Source: Hafnia alvei
GTDB taxonomy: Bacteria > Pseudomonadota > Gammaproteobacteria > Enterobacterales > Enterobacteriaceae
Assembly (NCBI RefSeq): GCF_900095695.1
Contig: NZ_FMIQ01000036.1
Span: 1 to 64,000 of the forward strand
Length of the DNA stretch: 64,000 nucleotides
Reading direction: 5' to 3'
Shown here piece after piece: positions 48,239 to 59,205 of this stretch. The notes beneath the pieces are model-generated. The model did no database searches. It saw only the letters and a list, made by a program, of their open reading frames with translations, and was not told where the DNA came from. Numbering within the stretch: the first letter of the stretch is position 1; each line of letters starts with the position of its first letter. A program made the position numbers and the translations under genes.

Positions 48239-51200
48239 TTATTTCACCTGATGGTCAACGGGATGGCTATGTTCAATGTCTTCACCGCCTTTGTTAAAGC
48301 GACGGCGAACGACCACAAAGAACATCGGTACGAAGAAGATGGCCAGAATAGTTGCTGTAACCATACCGCCCATTACGCCTGTACCCACTGCATTCTGTGC
48401 ACCAGAACCGGCACCGGAGCTGATAGCCAATGGCAGAACACCCAGCATAAATGCCAGAGACGTCATTAGGATTGGACGTAGACGCATGCGTACCGCTTCT
48501 AACGTTGCTTCAATCAGCCCTTTACCTTCTTTATCCATCAAGTCTTTAGCAAACTCGACGATAAGTATGGCGTTCTTGGCCGAAAGTCCGATGGTCGTCA
48601 ACAAGCCTACTTGGAAGTAAACGTCGTTGTTCATACCACGCATCGTTGCTGCCAACAGTGCACCGATAACGCCCAATGGAACCACGAGCATAACGGAGAA
48701 CGGAATTGACCAGCTTTCATACAATGCAGCCAAGCATAGGAAGACCACGATGAGCGAGATGGCATACAGCGCCGGAGCTTGGTTACCTGATAGGCGTTCC
48801 TGATAGGACATTCCTGTCCAGTCAAAACCGATACCGGTAGGCAGCTTGGTCACCAAATCTTCCATCAGAGCCATTGCTTCACCGGTACTTTTACCCGGTG
48901 CAGCTTCCCCAAGGATTTCCATGGATGGCAGGCCGTTATATCGTTCCAGACGCGGAGAACCATATTCCCATTTTGATGATGAGAACGCTGAGAACGGTAC
49001 CATTTGTCCTGAATCACCACGGACATAGTAGTTATTGATATCGTTTGGCAGCATACGATATGGCGCATCAGCCTGTACGTAAACTTTCTTCACACGACCA
49101 CGGTCGATGAAGTCGTTCACATAAGTACCACCCAACGCGGTAGACAGCGTTTGGTTGATGTCTGAAATCGAAACGCCTAACGCCTGTGCTTTTTCCTGAT
49201 CGACAATGATCTTGAACTGCGGCGTATCTTCCAAACCGTTTGGACGTACACGAACCACGGTGTCTGGATGCTGTGCGGCCATGCCTAACAGCTGATTACG
49301 TGCTTCGGTCAGTTTTTCGTGGCCGAGGCCAGCCTGATCGATAAGTTCAAAGTCAAAGCCGGTAGCCGTACCCAGTTCGATAATTGCTGGCAGGTTGAAT
49401 GGGAACACCAAGCCATCTTTAATCTTACTGAATGCGCCAGTCGCGCGGGCGATAATGGCTGGAACCTTGTTATCTGCACCGGTACGTTCATCCCAAGGTT
49501 TCAAGCTGACGAAGGCCAAGCCGTTGTTCTGACCTTGACCGCTGAAGCCGAAGCCACTCACGGTAAAGACGGATTGAACGTTGGCTTTTTCTTTATCCAA
49601 GAAATAATCAGTGACTTGCGCCAGAACCTTGTTGGTACGCTCTTGCGTTGCACCAGCCGGTAACTGAACCATGGTCAGAGCAATACCCTGATCTTCATCC
49701 GGTAAGAATGACGTTGGCATACGGACAAACAACAGACCCATACCGACAACGATAATCAGGTAAATCAGCAGATAACGACCGGTACCACGCAGAATGCCAG
49801 CAACGGAATTCGTATAGTGTTCGGTGCTCTTATCGAACATGTTGTTAAACCAACCAAAGAAGCCGGTGGTTTTACCATGGCTGCCTTTTTCGATCGGTTT
49901 AAGCATGGTGGCACACAGAGCCGGTGTCAGGATCATTGCTACCAGTACTGACAGCACCATCGCGGAAACGATAGTGATGGAGAACTGACGATAAATCGCA
50001 CCGGTTGAACCACCGAAGAATGCCATTGGGATAAATACTGCGGACAGTACCATCGCAATCCCCACCAAGGCGCCCTGAATCTGCTCCATGGATTTACGCG
50101 TTGCTTCTTTTGGTGGTAGGCCCTCTTCGGCCATAACACGCTCAACGTTTTCCACCACAACGATGGCGTCATCCACCAAGAGGCCTATCGCGAGCACCAT
50201 ACCAAACATGGTTAGGGTGTTTATCGAATAGCCAAAGGCGGATAGAACAGCAAACGTCCCTAGCAGAACCACAGGAACCGCGATGGTTGGGATCAAGGTT
50301 GCACGAATGTTCTGTAAGAACAGATACATAACCAAGAACACCAGCACGATAGCTTCCAACAACGTTTTCACAACTTCGTTGATGGAAATCTTAACGAACG
50401 GCGTGGTGTCGTATGGATAAACAACCTTCATGCTGGCAGGGAAGAAGGGCTGCAACTTAGCCAGCTCTTTTTTAACCCCTTCAGCGGCATCCAGTGCGTT
50501 AGCGCCGGTTGCCAGTTTAATCCCCAGACCTGCGGCAGGTTTGCCGTTAAAGCGTGCGATAACGTTATAGTTTTCGCCGCCTAGCTCAATCTTGGCTACG
50601 TCACGCAGCAGCACGCGAGAACCATCGGTTTGAACCTTCATCAGGATCTTGCCGAATTCTTCCGGTGTCTGTAAGCGCGTTTGCGCAATGATTGAGGCGT
50701 TCAACTGCTGACCAGGAACCGGAGGAGCGCCACCTAATTGGCCAGCTGCAATCTGGTTGTTCTGGACTTTGATCTGGTTGATCACGTCCAGAGGGGTCAT
50801 TTGGTAGTTGTTCAGCTTATTTGGGTCTAACCAGATACGCATCGCGTACTGAGCACCAAACAGCTGTACGTCACCAATCCCTTCGGAACGGCTGATCGGA
50901 TCTTTAATGTTGGAAGCCACGTAGTCGGCGATATCATCCTGAGACATACTTCCGTCATCAGAAATAAAGCCAGCAACCATCAGGAAGCTACTACTGGATT
51001 TCTCAACGCTGATCCCTTGTTGCTGAACTTCTTGCGGCAGCAACGGCGTTGCTAGCTGCAATTTGTTCTGCACCTGAACCTGTGCGATATCCGGGTCAGT
51101 ACCAGACTGGAAGGTAAGCGTGATCGACACGCTACCCGATGAGTCGCTGGTAGAGGACATGTACATCAGATTATCGATACCGTTCATGTTCTGTTCGATA

Positions 51201-51391
51201 ATCTGTGTCACCGTGTCCTGCACCGTCTGCGCATCAGCACCAGGGTAGACTGCGGAGATCGACACCGCCGGGGGGGCAATCGTTGGATATTGCGCCACCG
51301 GTAGTTTCATAATCGCTAGCGTACCGGCCAGCATGATAATGATGGCGATAACCCAGGCGAATATAGGTCGATCTATAAAAAACTTAGCCAT
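48239..51391 (-). CDS. acrB: Multidrug efflux RND permease AcrB
   Basis: 1050 residues, against 1049 in E. coli. The trimeric inner membrane proton/drug antiporter of AcrAB-TolC exports bile salts, dyes, detergents and many antibiotics. The proton-relay pair is in [17 protein letters not shown] and the relay Lys in [13 protein letters not shown]. The N-terminus [20 protein letters not shown] is standard. It follows acrA by 45 bases. Confidence 0.98.
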   Translation of the reverse strand: MAKFFIDRPIFAWVIAIIIMLAGTLAIMKLPVAQYPTIAPPAVSISAVYPGADAQTVQDTVTQIIEQNMNGIDNLMYMSSTSDSSGSVSITLTFQSGTDPDIAQVQVQNKLQLATPLLPQEVQQQGISVEKSSSSFLMVAGFISDDGSMSQDDIADYVASNIKDPISRSEGIGDVQLFGAQYAMRIWLDPNKLNNYQMTPLDVINQIKVQNNQIAAGQLGGAPPVPGQQLNASIIAQTRLQTPEEFGKILMKVQTDGSRVLLRDVAKIELGGENYNVIARFNGKPAAGLGIKLATGANALDAAEGVKKELAKLQPFFPASMKVVYPYDTTPFVKISINEVVKTLLEAIVLVFLVMYLFLQNIRATLIPTIAVPVVLLGTFAVLSAFGYSINTLTMFGMVLAIGLLVDDAIVVVENVERVMAEEGLPPKEATRKSMEQIQGALVGIAMVLSAVFIPMAFFGGSTGAIYRQFSITIVSAMVLSVLVAMILTPALCATMLKPIEKGSHGKTTGFFGWFNNMFDKSTEHYTNSVAGILRGTGRYLLIYLIIVVGMGLLFVRMPTSFLPDEDQGIALTMVQLPAGATQERTNKVLAQVTDYFLDKEKANVQSVFTVSGFGFSGQGQNNGLAFVSLKPWDERTGADNKVPAIIARATGAFSKIKDGLVFPFNLPAIIELGTATGFDFELIDQAGLGHEKLTEARNQLLGMAAQHPDTVVRVRPNGLEDTPQFKIIVDQEKAQALGVSISDINQTLSTALGGTYVNDFIDRGRVKKVYVQADAPYRMLPNDINNYYVRGDSGQMVPFSAFSSSKWEYGSPRLERYNGLPSMEILGEAAPGKSTGEAMALMEDLVTKLPTGIGFDWTGMSYQERLSGNQAPALYAISLIVVFLCLAALYESWSIPFSVMLVVPLGVIGALLAATMRGMNNDVYFQVGLLTTIGLSAKNAILIVEFAKDLMDKEGKGLIEATLEAVRMRLRPILMTSLAFMLGVLPLAISSGAGSGAQNAVGTGVMGGMVTATILAIFFVPMFFVVVRRRFNKGGEDIEHSHPVDHQVK

Positions 51392-51436
51392 GAATTACTG
51401 GCTCCTTTTTATCAATGTATCAGCAACGAGCATCAC

Positions 51437-52627
51437 TTAAGACTTCTTCGGTTCGCTAGCCGCTGCATCTTTTGTTGAAGCGTTCCCTGCAGAAGCTTCT
51501 TCTACTTTCACTTGCACACCTGGACGAACTTTCTGCAAGCCAGTCACAATCACTTTGTCACCGGATTTCAGACCATCGGTCACTAACCATTTATCACCGA
51601 TGGCTTGCGCTGCGGTTACGGTACGGTTTTCAACTTTGTTGTCGGCACCGACTAACATGACGGTTGCTTCACCGCGAGGATTACGGGTGACGCCTTGCTG
51701 AGGTACGAGCAACGCATTGTTTTTGATCCCTTCATCCAGACGAGCGCGCACAAACATGCCAGGCAACAAATCGCCTTTAGGATTCGGGAACACGGCGCGA
51801 ATAGTGATTGAGCCAGTGCTTTCATCAACGGTGACGTCAGAAAACTCCAGAGAGCCTTTCTGTGCGTAAACCTGTCCATTTTCCAACACCAGTTCAGCCT
51901 TAGCCTTACCGCCTTCCTGCTCTAAAGTGCCGTTAGCCAGCTCTTCTTTTAAACGCAGGAAGTCATTGCTTGACTGAGTCACGTCGACATAAATCGGGTC
52001 AAGTTGCTGAACGGTTGCCAGCGCATTAGCCTGATTAGAGGTCACTAAAGCCCCCTCGGTCACGCTGGATTTACCAATACGACCGCTGATTGGCGAAGTG
52101 ACTTTGGTGTAAGCCAGATTGATACGTGCAGTTTCTACCGCGGCTTTTGCTGCGGTAACGGCTGCATCCGCCTGACGCGCGTCGGCAACAGCTGTATCGT
52201 ATTCTTGCTGACTGATGTACTTAGTACCGACTAATGTCTTATAGCGATTGACTGTCAGGTGAGCGATATTTGCGGCGGCTTCAGCTTTGGCCAAATCGCC
52301 ACGTGCGCTGTCATAAGCGGCCTGATAAGTTGCTGGATCGATTTGATACAGGGAAGAACCGGCCTGGATGTCGCTGCCTTCCACGAAGTTACGCTTAAGG
52401 ATGATGCCGCCAACCTGTGGGCGAACTTCTGCGATGCGATATGCAGATGTACGTCCAGGAAGCTCAGTGGTGACGTTCAACGGCTCAGCTTTCAGCGTCA
52501 CAACACCCACCTCAGGTGCGCTTTGCTGACCTTTTTGCTCGTTTTCGTCGTTACATCCTGTAAGAAGTAAACTACCAGAAAACATTAGCACGGCCGCCAG
52601 AGGCGTTAACCCTCTGTTTTTATTCAT
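51437..52627 (-). CDS. acrA: Multidrug efflux periplasmic adaptor AcrA
   Basis: 396 residues, against 397 in E. coli. A lipoprotein signal ends LLLTGC with Cys25 as lipid site. The lipoyl, alpha-hairpin and beta-barrel domains of membrane fusion proteins follow (NLAYTKVTSPISGRIGKSSV is the lipoyl half-motif). ATG 52627 has GAGG upstream. The gene is divergent from acrR across the operator. Confidence 0.97.
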   Translation of the reverse strand: MNKNRGLTPLAAVLMFSGSLLLTGCNDENEQKGQQSAPEVGVVTLKAEPLNVTTELPGRTSAYRIAEVRPQVGGIILKRNFVEGSDIQAGSSLYQIDPATYQAAYDSARGDLAKAEAAANIAHLTVNRYKTLVGTKYISQQEYDTAVADARQADAAVTAAKAAVETARINLAYTKVTSPISGRIGKSSVTEGALVTSNQANALATVQQLDPIYVDVTQSSNDFLRLKEELANGTLEQEGGKAKAELVLENGQVYAQKGSLEFSDVTVDESTGSITIRAVFPNPKGDLLPGMFVRARLDEGIKNNALLVPQQGVTRNPRGEATVMLVGADNKVENRTVTAAQAIGDKWLVTDGLKSGDKVIVTGLQKVRPGVQVKVEEASAGNASTKDAAASEPKKS

Positions 52628-52714
52628 AGATAACCTCAAGAGTTCGATTGTTAAATGGGTATTGATTCATTTGTGAAAACCCATTGCTGCGCTAATTAAA
52701 ACTGCATGTTATGG

Positions 52715-52738
52715 TACATACATTCATGAATGTATGTA
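52715..52738. promoter_or_regulatory. AcrR operator
   Basis: A perfect 24-bp palindrome, TACATACATTCA followed by its reverse complement, lies in the acrA-acrR divergent region. It matches the AcrR operator described in E. coli and would control both acrAB and acrR. Confidence 0.92.
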
Positions 52739-52766
52739 AATCAAAGCACATTAAAAATATAACGCC

Positions 52767-53471
52767 ATGGCACGAAAAACCAAAGAGCAAGCTCAAGCAA
52801 CCCGACTGCAAATACTTGAAGCGGCAGTATGTGAGTTTTCCGCACGCGGTGTGTCCGCTACCTCTCTAACGGATATTGCCAACGCAGCTGGTGTGACGCG
52901 TGGCGCAATTTATTGGCACTTTAAAAATAAAGTAGACCTTTTTAATGAAGTCTGGAACCTGACCGAATCAAAAGTCAGTGACTTAGAGATAGAGTATCAA
53001 GCAAAGTATCCAGATAATCCACTTAGGATTTTACGCGAAATCCTAATTTATATCTTAGTCGCAACCGTGGATGACCCACGCCGTAAAGCGTTGATGGAAA
53101 TTATATTTCATAAATGCGAATTTGTCGGCGAGATGCGTTCTTTAGCTGATATTCGCAAGATTTTGTACCTCGAAAATTTTGAGCGCATCGAAAATGTGCT
53201 ACGTAACTGTATTGAGTGTCAACAGTTGCCTGCCGAACTTAATACTCGGCGCACAGCGGTAATGATGCGTTCGTATATAACGGGTATAATGGAAAGCTGG
53301 TTATTTTTACCAGAAAGCTTTGATTTAAAAGAAGAAGCTTCATTTATGGTCGACAGCTTTATCGACATGATCAAGTACAGCGAACATCTCCTGCATGGCG
53401 CTGTTAGCATGCCGTTTGAAGCGCCGGCATATACGGTAGCGATGACGCCGCTGAACAGAGGGAAATCCTAA
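52767..53471 (+). CDS. acrR: TetR-family repressor AcrR
   Basis: 234 residues, longer at the C-terminus than E. coli AcrR (215). The N-terminal helix-turn-helix with GVTRGAIYWHFKNKVDLFN is typical; the C-terminal ligand domain is more variable. It represses acrAB and itself until drugs or bile compounds bind. The stop codon overlaps the start of ychN (TAATG). Confidence 0.96.
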   Translation: MARKTKEQAQATRLQILEAAVCEFSARGVSATSLTDIANAAGVTRGAIYWHFKNKVDLFNEVWNLTESKVSDLEIEYQAKYPDNPLRILREILIYILVATVDDPRRKALMEIIFHKCEFVGEMRSLADIRKILYLENFERIENVLRNCIECQQLPAELNTRRTAVMMRSYITGIMESWLFLPESFDLKEEASFMVDSFIDMIKYSEHLLHGAVSMPFEAPAYTVAMTPLNRGKS

Positions 53472-53824
53472 TGCAGAAAATTGTTTTGATCGCCAATGGG
53501 GCCGGTTATGGCCAAGAATCATTGTTTAACGCGCTGCGCTTGGCTATTGCGATGAAAGAGCAGCAGGGCGAGATTGAGCTGAAAATCTTTTTGATGTCTG
53601 ATGCTGTCACATCGGGTTTAGCCGGACAAAAGCCCCATGAAGGCTATAACCTCCAGCAGATGATTGAAATTCTGACGGTTCAGCAGGTGCCTTTTAAACT
53701 GTGTAAAACCTGTGCCGATGGCCGTGGAATCAGCACATTACCGTTGATTGACGGAGTTGAGATTGGGACGTTGGTTGAGCTGGCTCAGTGGACGCTAGCC
53801 GCAGACAAGGTGCTTACGTTCTAA
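53471..53824 (+). CDS. ychN: DsrE/DsrF-like protein YchN
   Basis: 117 residues, exactly the length of E. coli YchN and very similar through LCKTCADGRGISTLPLIDGV to the end. A DsrE-fold protein, possibly in sulfur relay through its CKTC cysteines; the function is unproven. In E. coli ychN is elsewhere on the chromosome; here it is coupled to acrR by a one-base overlap, with GAGGG as ribosome binding site. Confidence 0.92.
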   Translation: MQKIVLIANGAGYGQESLFNALRLAIAMKEQQGEIELKIFLMSDAVTSGLAGQKPHEGYNLQQMIEILTVQQVPFKLCKTCADGRGISTLPLIDGVEIGTLVELAQWTLAADKVLTF

Positions 53825-53844
53825 TTTTGCATTGAACCGTAACG

Positions 53845-53889
53845 AGGACGATAGGGATTAATTCCCACACAAATGTCGTCCTTATTTAT
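53845..53889 (+). terminator. ychN terminator
   Basis: AGGACGA/TCGTCCT arms with an inner GGGA/TCCC helix, followed by TATTTATT. Moderate quality. Confidence 0.55.
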
Positions 53890-53988
53890 TATATAAAAAA
53901 TAGATTTCATTTTCGGCTTTTGCCTATTCATTGTCTTAATATCTTCGTGCTACGCTAATCTACTCTTCCCGTTAAACGATCTCTTCCC

Positions 53989-56900
53989 ATGATGGCTGGC
54001 AGCATTACGTTACGCTCTGTTAAATTAACTCGGCGCGCACAGTTTTATTTAATTTCACTAATTATTAGTGTGCTTATTTTATTGGTTCCTGATTATGCGT
54101 TAGCACTGAGCGGCGATATATCGACGCGGGCTGAAGTGCAGAACCAGTTAGATTCTTTAAGTAAGCAGAAATCGCTGTCGCCGGGAGAAAAACTTTCGCA
54201 GCAGGATTTGATGAAAACGCTCGAATACCTCGACGGTATCGACCGCATCAAGCAGGAAAGCCAGCAGCTTAAACAGCAGATTCAACAAGCTCCGCTCAAG
54301 CTAAATCAGGCGCTCAGCGGATTAGAATCTATTCAACAAGCCGATAGCGAAGCCATCACGCGTTCGTCGCTGTCGACGCTCTCTTTGCGCCAGCTAGAAA
54401 ACAGGATGGGCAGCACGCTGGATGACCTACAAAGCGCGCAGGAAGACTTAGCCAATTTTAATAGCCAGCTTATTTCTCTTCAGACCCAGCCAGAGCGTGC
54501 GCAAAGCAGCATGATGGCGACGTCACAACAGATACAACAAATCCGAAACGCGTTATCCGATCCCAGCAATATGCGTCCAACACAGCAAAACATGCTGAAT
54601 ACGCAAATGGCGATGCTGAACATGTCCCTCGACTACCAGCGTCAAAGCTTGTCGGCTAACACTGCATTACAAGATTCCCTGCAAAAGCAGCGTGATTACG
54701 CCAATGCCAGAATCAATCAGTTAGAACACATGGTTCAACTGGTTCGCGAGGTAGAAAACGGCAAGCGCTTAACCCAGTCTGAAAAGACGGCGCAGGAAGC
54801 GCAAAACCCTGATGACGCCACTCAGGATATTCAGCAGGATCCTATTATTGGGCGCGAGCTCGATATTAACCGCCAATTGAGTAAGCGGTTAATCGAAGCG
54901 ACCGAGGGCGTGAATACGCTGGTTCAGGAAAATATCCGTATCAAAAACTGGCTAGACCGCTCTCTACAGGCAGAGCGCAATTTGAAAGAGCAGATAACGG
55001 TGCTGAAAGGCAGTTTGCTGCTGTCGCGCATTCTCTATCAGCAACAACAAAATCTGCCGACGGAAAAACTGACTAACGATGTTGCTACGCAGATTGCCGA
55101 CTTACGTTTGGAACAGTTCGACATCAATGAAAAGCGCGATGCGTTATTCCAAGGAACGGATTATGTCACCCAGTTGCTTAGTCAAAATAAGGATAAGCCG
55201 TCTGACGATGTGGTTAGCGCGCTAGAAGATATTGTTGATGCTCGCCGCGAGCTGTTGGATCAGCTCAATAAGCAGCTCGGCAGCCAGTTAACCTTAGCCA
55301 TTAGCCTGCAGATCAATCAGCAGCAGTTGCTGAGTGTAAATGAATACCTTCAGCATACGCTGACCCAGCAAATTTTCTGGGTCAGCAGCAATAAGCCAAT
55401 GAATCTCAATTGGTTTATGGATCTTCCTAATGCCCTAAAAGTTCAGGCTAATTCGCTGCACTTTGACCTCAAGCCGGGGGCGTTGGCTGAAGGTGCGCTA
55501 AGCTCCATGTTCGTTTTCATTCCCTTGCTTATCCTCTTCGGCCTTTTCCGTTGGCGTTATCGTAAAATTAATGAGCTGCTGGAAAAGCTTGGCAACGAAG
55601 TCGGCCAGCTGAAACGTGATACACAGCTGCATACGCCAAAAGCGATTGGACTGCTGATGGTGAAAGGATTACCCGGCACGCTATTCATACTGGCGCTGGG
55701 TTTTTGGTGCTACCGCTTGGATATTAGTATTAATAACTTCATATGGTCGCTGTCGTTGCAGTTTGCCATGTTCTGGATGGTTATTAGCACCACATATCGC
55801 CTGCTAGCGCCGGAAGGGGTATCGGAAAAACATTTTAATCTTTCTCCACTGCTATGCGCGCACTATCGCCGCGTGACTCGCCGAGTTGGGGTCACGTTAA
55901 TCCCGCTGATTTTCTGGTGTGTGCTGGGCGAAAAAGCACCGCTGCGCTTGAGTGAAGATGTGATTGGTCAGGTTGCAGTGCTTATTACCTTGGCACTGAT
56001 TACCGCTTTTGTTTTTCCTATCTGTCGCGATGCATGGCGCGAGAAAAACTCTCATACCGTACGACTCATTATGGTGACGCTGTTAGCCATGACGCCTCTG
56101 GTGCTGATGGTGCTTACCGCGTTCGGCTATCTCTATACCACGCTAAGTCTAGGACTGCGTTGGCTCGATAGCCTCTATTTAATGGTGCTATGGACCATTA
56201 TTTATGCGACGGCTATCCGTGGATTGAGCGTTGCCGCACGGCGTTTAGCCTACCGACGCGCTTTGGCTCGTCGTCAGCAAAATACCGCGCGTGAAGGCGC
56301 GGAGGGCTCAGAGCCGGTTGAAGAACCGCCATTGGCGATTGATCAAATTAATAGCCAGTCATTGCGTCTGACAACGATGGTGCTATTCCTCATCTTTGGC
56401 TGCGTTTTGTATTGGATTTGGTCCGATTTGGTTACGGTGATTTCCTACCTCGACAGCATCACCCTGTGGCACTACAGCAGCGGTTCAGGTGCAAACCAGA
56501 CCTTACAGGCCGTGACGTTAGGCAGCGTGCTCTTTGCTTTGGTGTCGGTGGTTATTGCCTATATCTTAACGCGCAACTTACCGGGATTGCTTGAAGTGCT
56601 GGTGCTCTCGCGTATTCAAATGCGCCAAGGTTCTTCCTATGCCATCACCACGGTTCTGACCTATCTGATCATCGTGGTGGGGACGATCATCTTCTTCGGT
56701 TCGCTAGGGGTGTCATGGGACAAGCTGCAGTTCCTAGCCGCCGGATTATCGGTTGGCCTAGGTTTTGGTTTGCAGGAGATTTTCGGAAACTTTATCTCTG
56801 GCCTCATCATCCTCTTTGAGCGCCCAATTCGCATTGGCGATACCATTACTATCGGGACTTTCTCTGGAACGGTAAGCCGAATTCGTATTCGCGCCACCAC

Positions 56901-57354
56901 GATCACCGATTTTGACCGTAAAGAAGTGATTATTCCGAATAAGGCGTTTGTGACAGAACGGCTGATCAACTGGTCATTATCCGATACTACAACCCGCTTA
57001 CTGATAAAAGTGGGGGTCGCTTATGGTTCCGATCTGGACAAAGTGAAGCAGGTTCTTCTGCAAGCGGCCAAAGAAAACCCACGCGTGATGAACGATCCCG
57101 AACCCCAGGTGTTCTTCTTGGCGTTTGGGGCGAGCACATTAGATCATGAGCTGCGGTTATACGTGCGTGAACTCCGCGATCGCAGCTATACGGTTGATGA
57201 GCTGAACCGCCGAATCGATCAGCTATGTCGTGAAAACGATATTAATATCGCGTTTAATCAGCTGGAAGTGTATCTGCATAACCAAGAAGGTAAGGAAGTT
57301 CAGGTGATCAAAAAAGATCTGGATGGCAAAGCAGGTAATGAATCATTAGCATAA
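53989..57354 (+). CDS. mscK: Potassium-dependent mechanosensitive channel MscK
   Basis: 1121 residues, against 1120 in E. coli MscK (KefA). A signal sequence, a long periplasmic coiled-coil region (about residues 40-490), eleven membrane helices, and the MscS-type channel domain at the C-terminus. The pore region GLSVGLGFGLQEIFGNFISGLIILFERP-type segment is complete, as is the FDRKEVIIPNKAFVTERLIN cage part. It opens on hypo-osmotic stress in high potassium. Either of two adjacent codons could serve as start; ATG 53989 is used. Confidence 0.96.
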   Translation: MMAGSITLRSVKLTRRAQFYLISLIISVLILLVPDYALALSGDISTRAEVQNQLDSLSKQKSLSPGEKLSQQDLMKTLEYLDGIDRIKQESQQLKQQIQQAPLKLNQALSGLESIQQADSEAITRSSLSTLSLRQLENRMGSTLDDLQSAQEDLANFNSQLISLQTQPERAQSSMMATSQQIQQIRNALSDPSNMRPTQQNMLNTQMAMLNMSLDYQRQSLSANTALQDSLQKQRDYANARINQLEHMVQLVREVENGKRLTQSEKTAQEAQNPDDATQDIQQDPIIGRELDINRQLSKRLIEATEGVNTLVQENIRIKNWLDRSLQAERNLKEQITVLKGSLLLSRILYQQQQNLPTEKLTNDVATQIADLRLEQFDINEKRDALFQGTDYVTQLLSQNKDKPSDDVVSALEDIVDARRELLDQLNKQLGSQLTLAISLQINQQQLLSVNEYLQHTLTQQIFWVSSNKPMNLNWFMDLPNALKVQANSLHFDLKPGALAEGALSSMFVFIPLLILFGLFRWRYRKINELLEKLGNEVGQLKRDTQLHTPKAIGLLMVKGLPGTLFILALGFWCYRLDISINNFIWSLSLQFAMFWMVISTTYRLLAPEGVSEKHFNLSPLLCAHYRRVTRRVGVTLIPLIFWCVLGEKAPLRLSEDVIGQVAVLITLALITAFVFPICRDAWREKNSHTVRLIMVTLLAMTPLVLMVLTAFGYLYTTLSLGLRWLDSLYLMVLWTIIYATAIRGLSVAARRLAYRRALARRQQNTAREGAEGSEPVEEPPLAIDQINSQSLRLTTMVLFLIFGCVLYWIWSDLVTVISYLDSITLWHYSSGSGANQTLQAVTLGSVLFALVSVVIAYILTRNLPGLLEVLVLSRIQMRQGSSYAITTVLTYLIIVVGTIIFFGSLGVSWDKLQFLAAGLSVGLGFGLQEIFGNFISGLIILFERPIRIGDTITIGTFSGTVSRIRIRATTITDFDRKEVIIPNKAFVTERLINWSLSDTTTRLLIKVGVAYGSDLDKVKQVLLQAAKENPRVMNDPEPQVFFLAFGASTLDHELRLYVRELRDRSYTVDELNRRIDQLCRENDINIAFNQLEVYLHNQEGKEVQVIKKDLDGKAGNESLA

Positions 57355-57389
57355 TCACGTCGTGGTAATGGCGTGATTTGAATCCCGAT

Positions 57390-57450
57390 GGAAGCTTACG
57401 GTATTTGTTTAAGCCCTGAGTTCTGACTTAAATAAACGTTGTAAGCTTCC
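57390..57450. repeat. 61-bp palindrome between mscK and the diguanylate cyclase
   Basis: GGAAGCTTAC and GTAAGCTTCC are perfect 10-bp arms; inner TTT and TTTAAG/CTTAAA parts also pair. No T-run follows in either direction. It lies between convergent genes and may be a bidirectional transcript end. Confidence 0.6.
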
Positions 57451-57490
57451 ATGCAGGTGGAAAATATCGCCGTATTTTGCTGCTTAAGGG

Positions 57491-59011
57491 CTAAGCCTTC
57501 GTCACGATAGTGTTCTTCCCGTTATGCTTAGCGGTATATAAATAATCGTCAGCAATTTTCAGTATTTCCTCTGCGGTTTCACCACTCCATTTCGTAAGTC
57601 CACCGCTGAAGGTGACATGTAAGCCTGCTTCGTGCCACTGTTTCTGCTCAATGGCGATGCGCCATTTATCAAGTAGGTGCACCACGCTGCTAGCATCGCT
57701 GTTCAAAATCAGCATCACTAATTCCTCTCCGCCATAACGACACAACAATCCTTGAGGCCCCGCAATTTCCTGACCGACCTTGCCGATATATTTTAAAACC
57801 TCATCGCCCACCGGATGACCAAAGCGATCGTTGATTTGTTTAAAATTATCAATATCAATCATGGCTAAAAAGAACGGGACTCTATTTTCAATCAGGCTGG
57901 GCAAACGCTCATCAAAATAGCGGCGATTAAATAATCCCGTCAGGCTGTCTTCAATAGCGGCTTTATTGGCTTCGGCTCTGGCTCGGTGCTGTTTTTTAAT
58001 TTCAGAATAGACGCTAGCCAGATCGGATGTTTTTTCGTCCATGCTGCCACTGCGTATTGTTGCCAGCAGTTCACTGAGCATCCGCTGTAGGCTCGTGTTC
58101 CAAAGTACCGCCACGGTGATATAAAGCATCACCGTGACAATCGCCAATATCAACATCGGTTGCGTCGACTCTGCAATCAACGCCTCAATCTTATTCTCCT
58201 CTACGGTAAGAATAAGATGCCAGTCGGGGTTGGTAAATGAATGGTAATAAACGTGAATACCTGAATTTTCGTCATAAAAATAGCCTTCAGCATCACTCAT
58301 TTGTTTCAACCATTCTGGATGAGCAATAGGCAAGGTAATTTCTTGAGGATTGGCGTGCATGACAATCTGCCCAGAATGATGGATTACGGCCAACTTTCCA
58401 TTTAATGGTAAGGCTATCTCTTTTAATGGCAGGCTCATTGCGGCCAAATCTAAATCCATCGATAACGCGCCATACCGAACCCCTTGTTCGTCATTCAGGT
58501 TTTTCGATATGGTCAACACGTTATGATGAGTAAACTCATCGCTATAGGGCATAGAGAAACGTACCCAGTTATTTTTTAGGGTATCGCGAGGAAACCAAGG
58601 GCGTTCTTTAGGATCGTATGTGGGAGACTCTATTTTAGGAATACTGTTAAACCCGACACCATCGACCCACACTAGAATGTTGGTAAAATGGCGATTAGCA
58701 TTAATGGCATAGGAAACAATTTTCTTTAGATTGCTCTCATCTGAATCAATGAACATACGTGATTCACTTGGCGAGGCTTGGGTTGCAAGCGCAATGACGC
58801 TATTTTTGATATCTTTAATTTGACGATCAACTGACTGCATAGCCGTATTATGTGCGATGAAAGCTAGCGTCTCATCGATATTATGATACGTCTCTTGCTT
58901 CACGTGCTGATAGAACCACACATAGAGAACGATCAGTGGAAGAGCCAGCGTGAGAATCGCTAAGTGAACCTGCTTTTTAACTGACCATGGTTTTTGCAAA
59001 GTAGAAATCAT
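57491..59011 (-). CDS. Membrane dCache-GGDEF diguanylate cyclase
   Basis: 506 residues. Two membrane helices (about 15-34 and 283-303) flank a periplasmic dCache-type sensor domain; the C-terminal GGDEF domain (about 350-506) has DSLTGLFNRRYFDERL, DIDNFKQINDRFGH and the active site variant GGEEL in RYGGEELVML. It should make cyclic di-GMP in response to an external ligand. No RxxD inhibitory site is seen before the active loop. It is not at this place in E. coli. No member name is certain. Confidence 0.93.
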   Translation of the reverse strand: MISTLQKPWSVKKQVHLAILTLALPLIVLYVWFYQHVKQETYHNIDETLAFIAHNTAMQSVDRQIKDIKNSVIALATQASPSESRMFIDSDESNLKKIVSYAINANRHFTNILVWVDGVGFNSIPKIESPTYDPKERPWFPRDTLKNNWVRFSMPYSDEFTHHNVLTISKNLNDEQGVRYGALSMDLDLAAMSLPLKEIALPLNGKLAVIHHSGQIVMHANPQEITLPIAHPEWLKQMSDAEGYFYDENSGIHVYYHSFTNPDWHLILTVEENKIEALIAESTQPMLILAIVTVMLYITVAVLWNTSLQRMLSELLATIRSGSMDEKTSDLASVYSEIKKQHRARAEANKAAIEDSLTGLFNRRYFDERLPSLIENRVPFFLAMIDIDNFKQINDRFGHPVGDEVLKYIGKVGQEIAGPQGLLCRYGGEELVMLILNSDASSVVHLLDKWRIAIEQKQWHEAGLHVTFSGGLTKWSGETAEEILKIADDYLYTAKHNGKNTIVTKA

Positions 59012-59078
59012 AAATTAAGAGGCTTATGTTGCATTGAGTAACCAGAATAGTTATCTGGAGGTAAGTCCTTTACCAAAA

Positions 59079-59205
59079 TATCCCCTTCATACTTGAAGTT
59101 GCATCTGTGTTGGCTACGTTCACTCACCCGAACCACTTACTTGAGTAAGCTCATCGGGATTCGTTCTCTTGCCGCCGTGATGCAACTCCAATTATTTTGG
59201 GCATA
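59079..59205. repeat. Full-length ERIC element (127 bp) upstream of the diguanylate cyclase
   Basis: Ends TATCCCCTTCATACTTGAAG and CAACTCCAATTATTTTGGGC with core CTTACTTGAGTAAGCTCATC match the ERIC consensus. It lies 68 bases before the start of the cyclase, so it may be in its leader or promoter. Confidence 0.88.
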
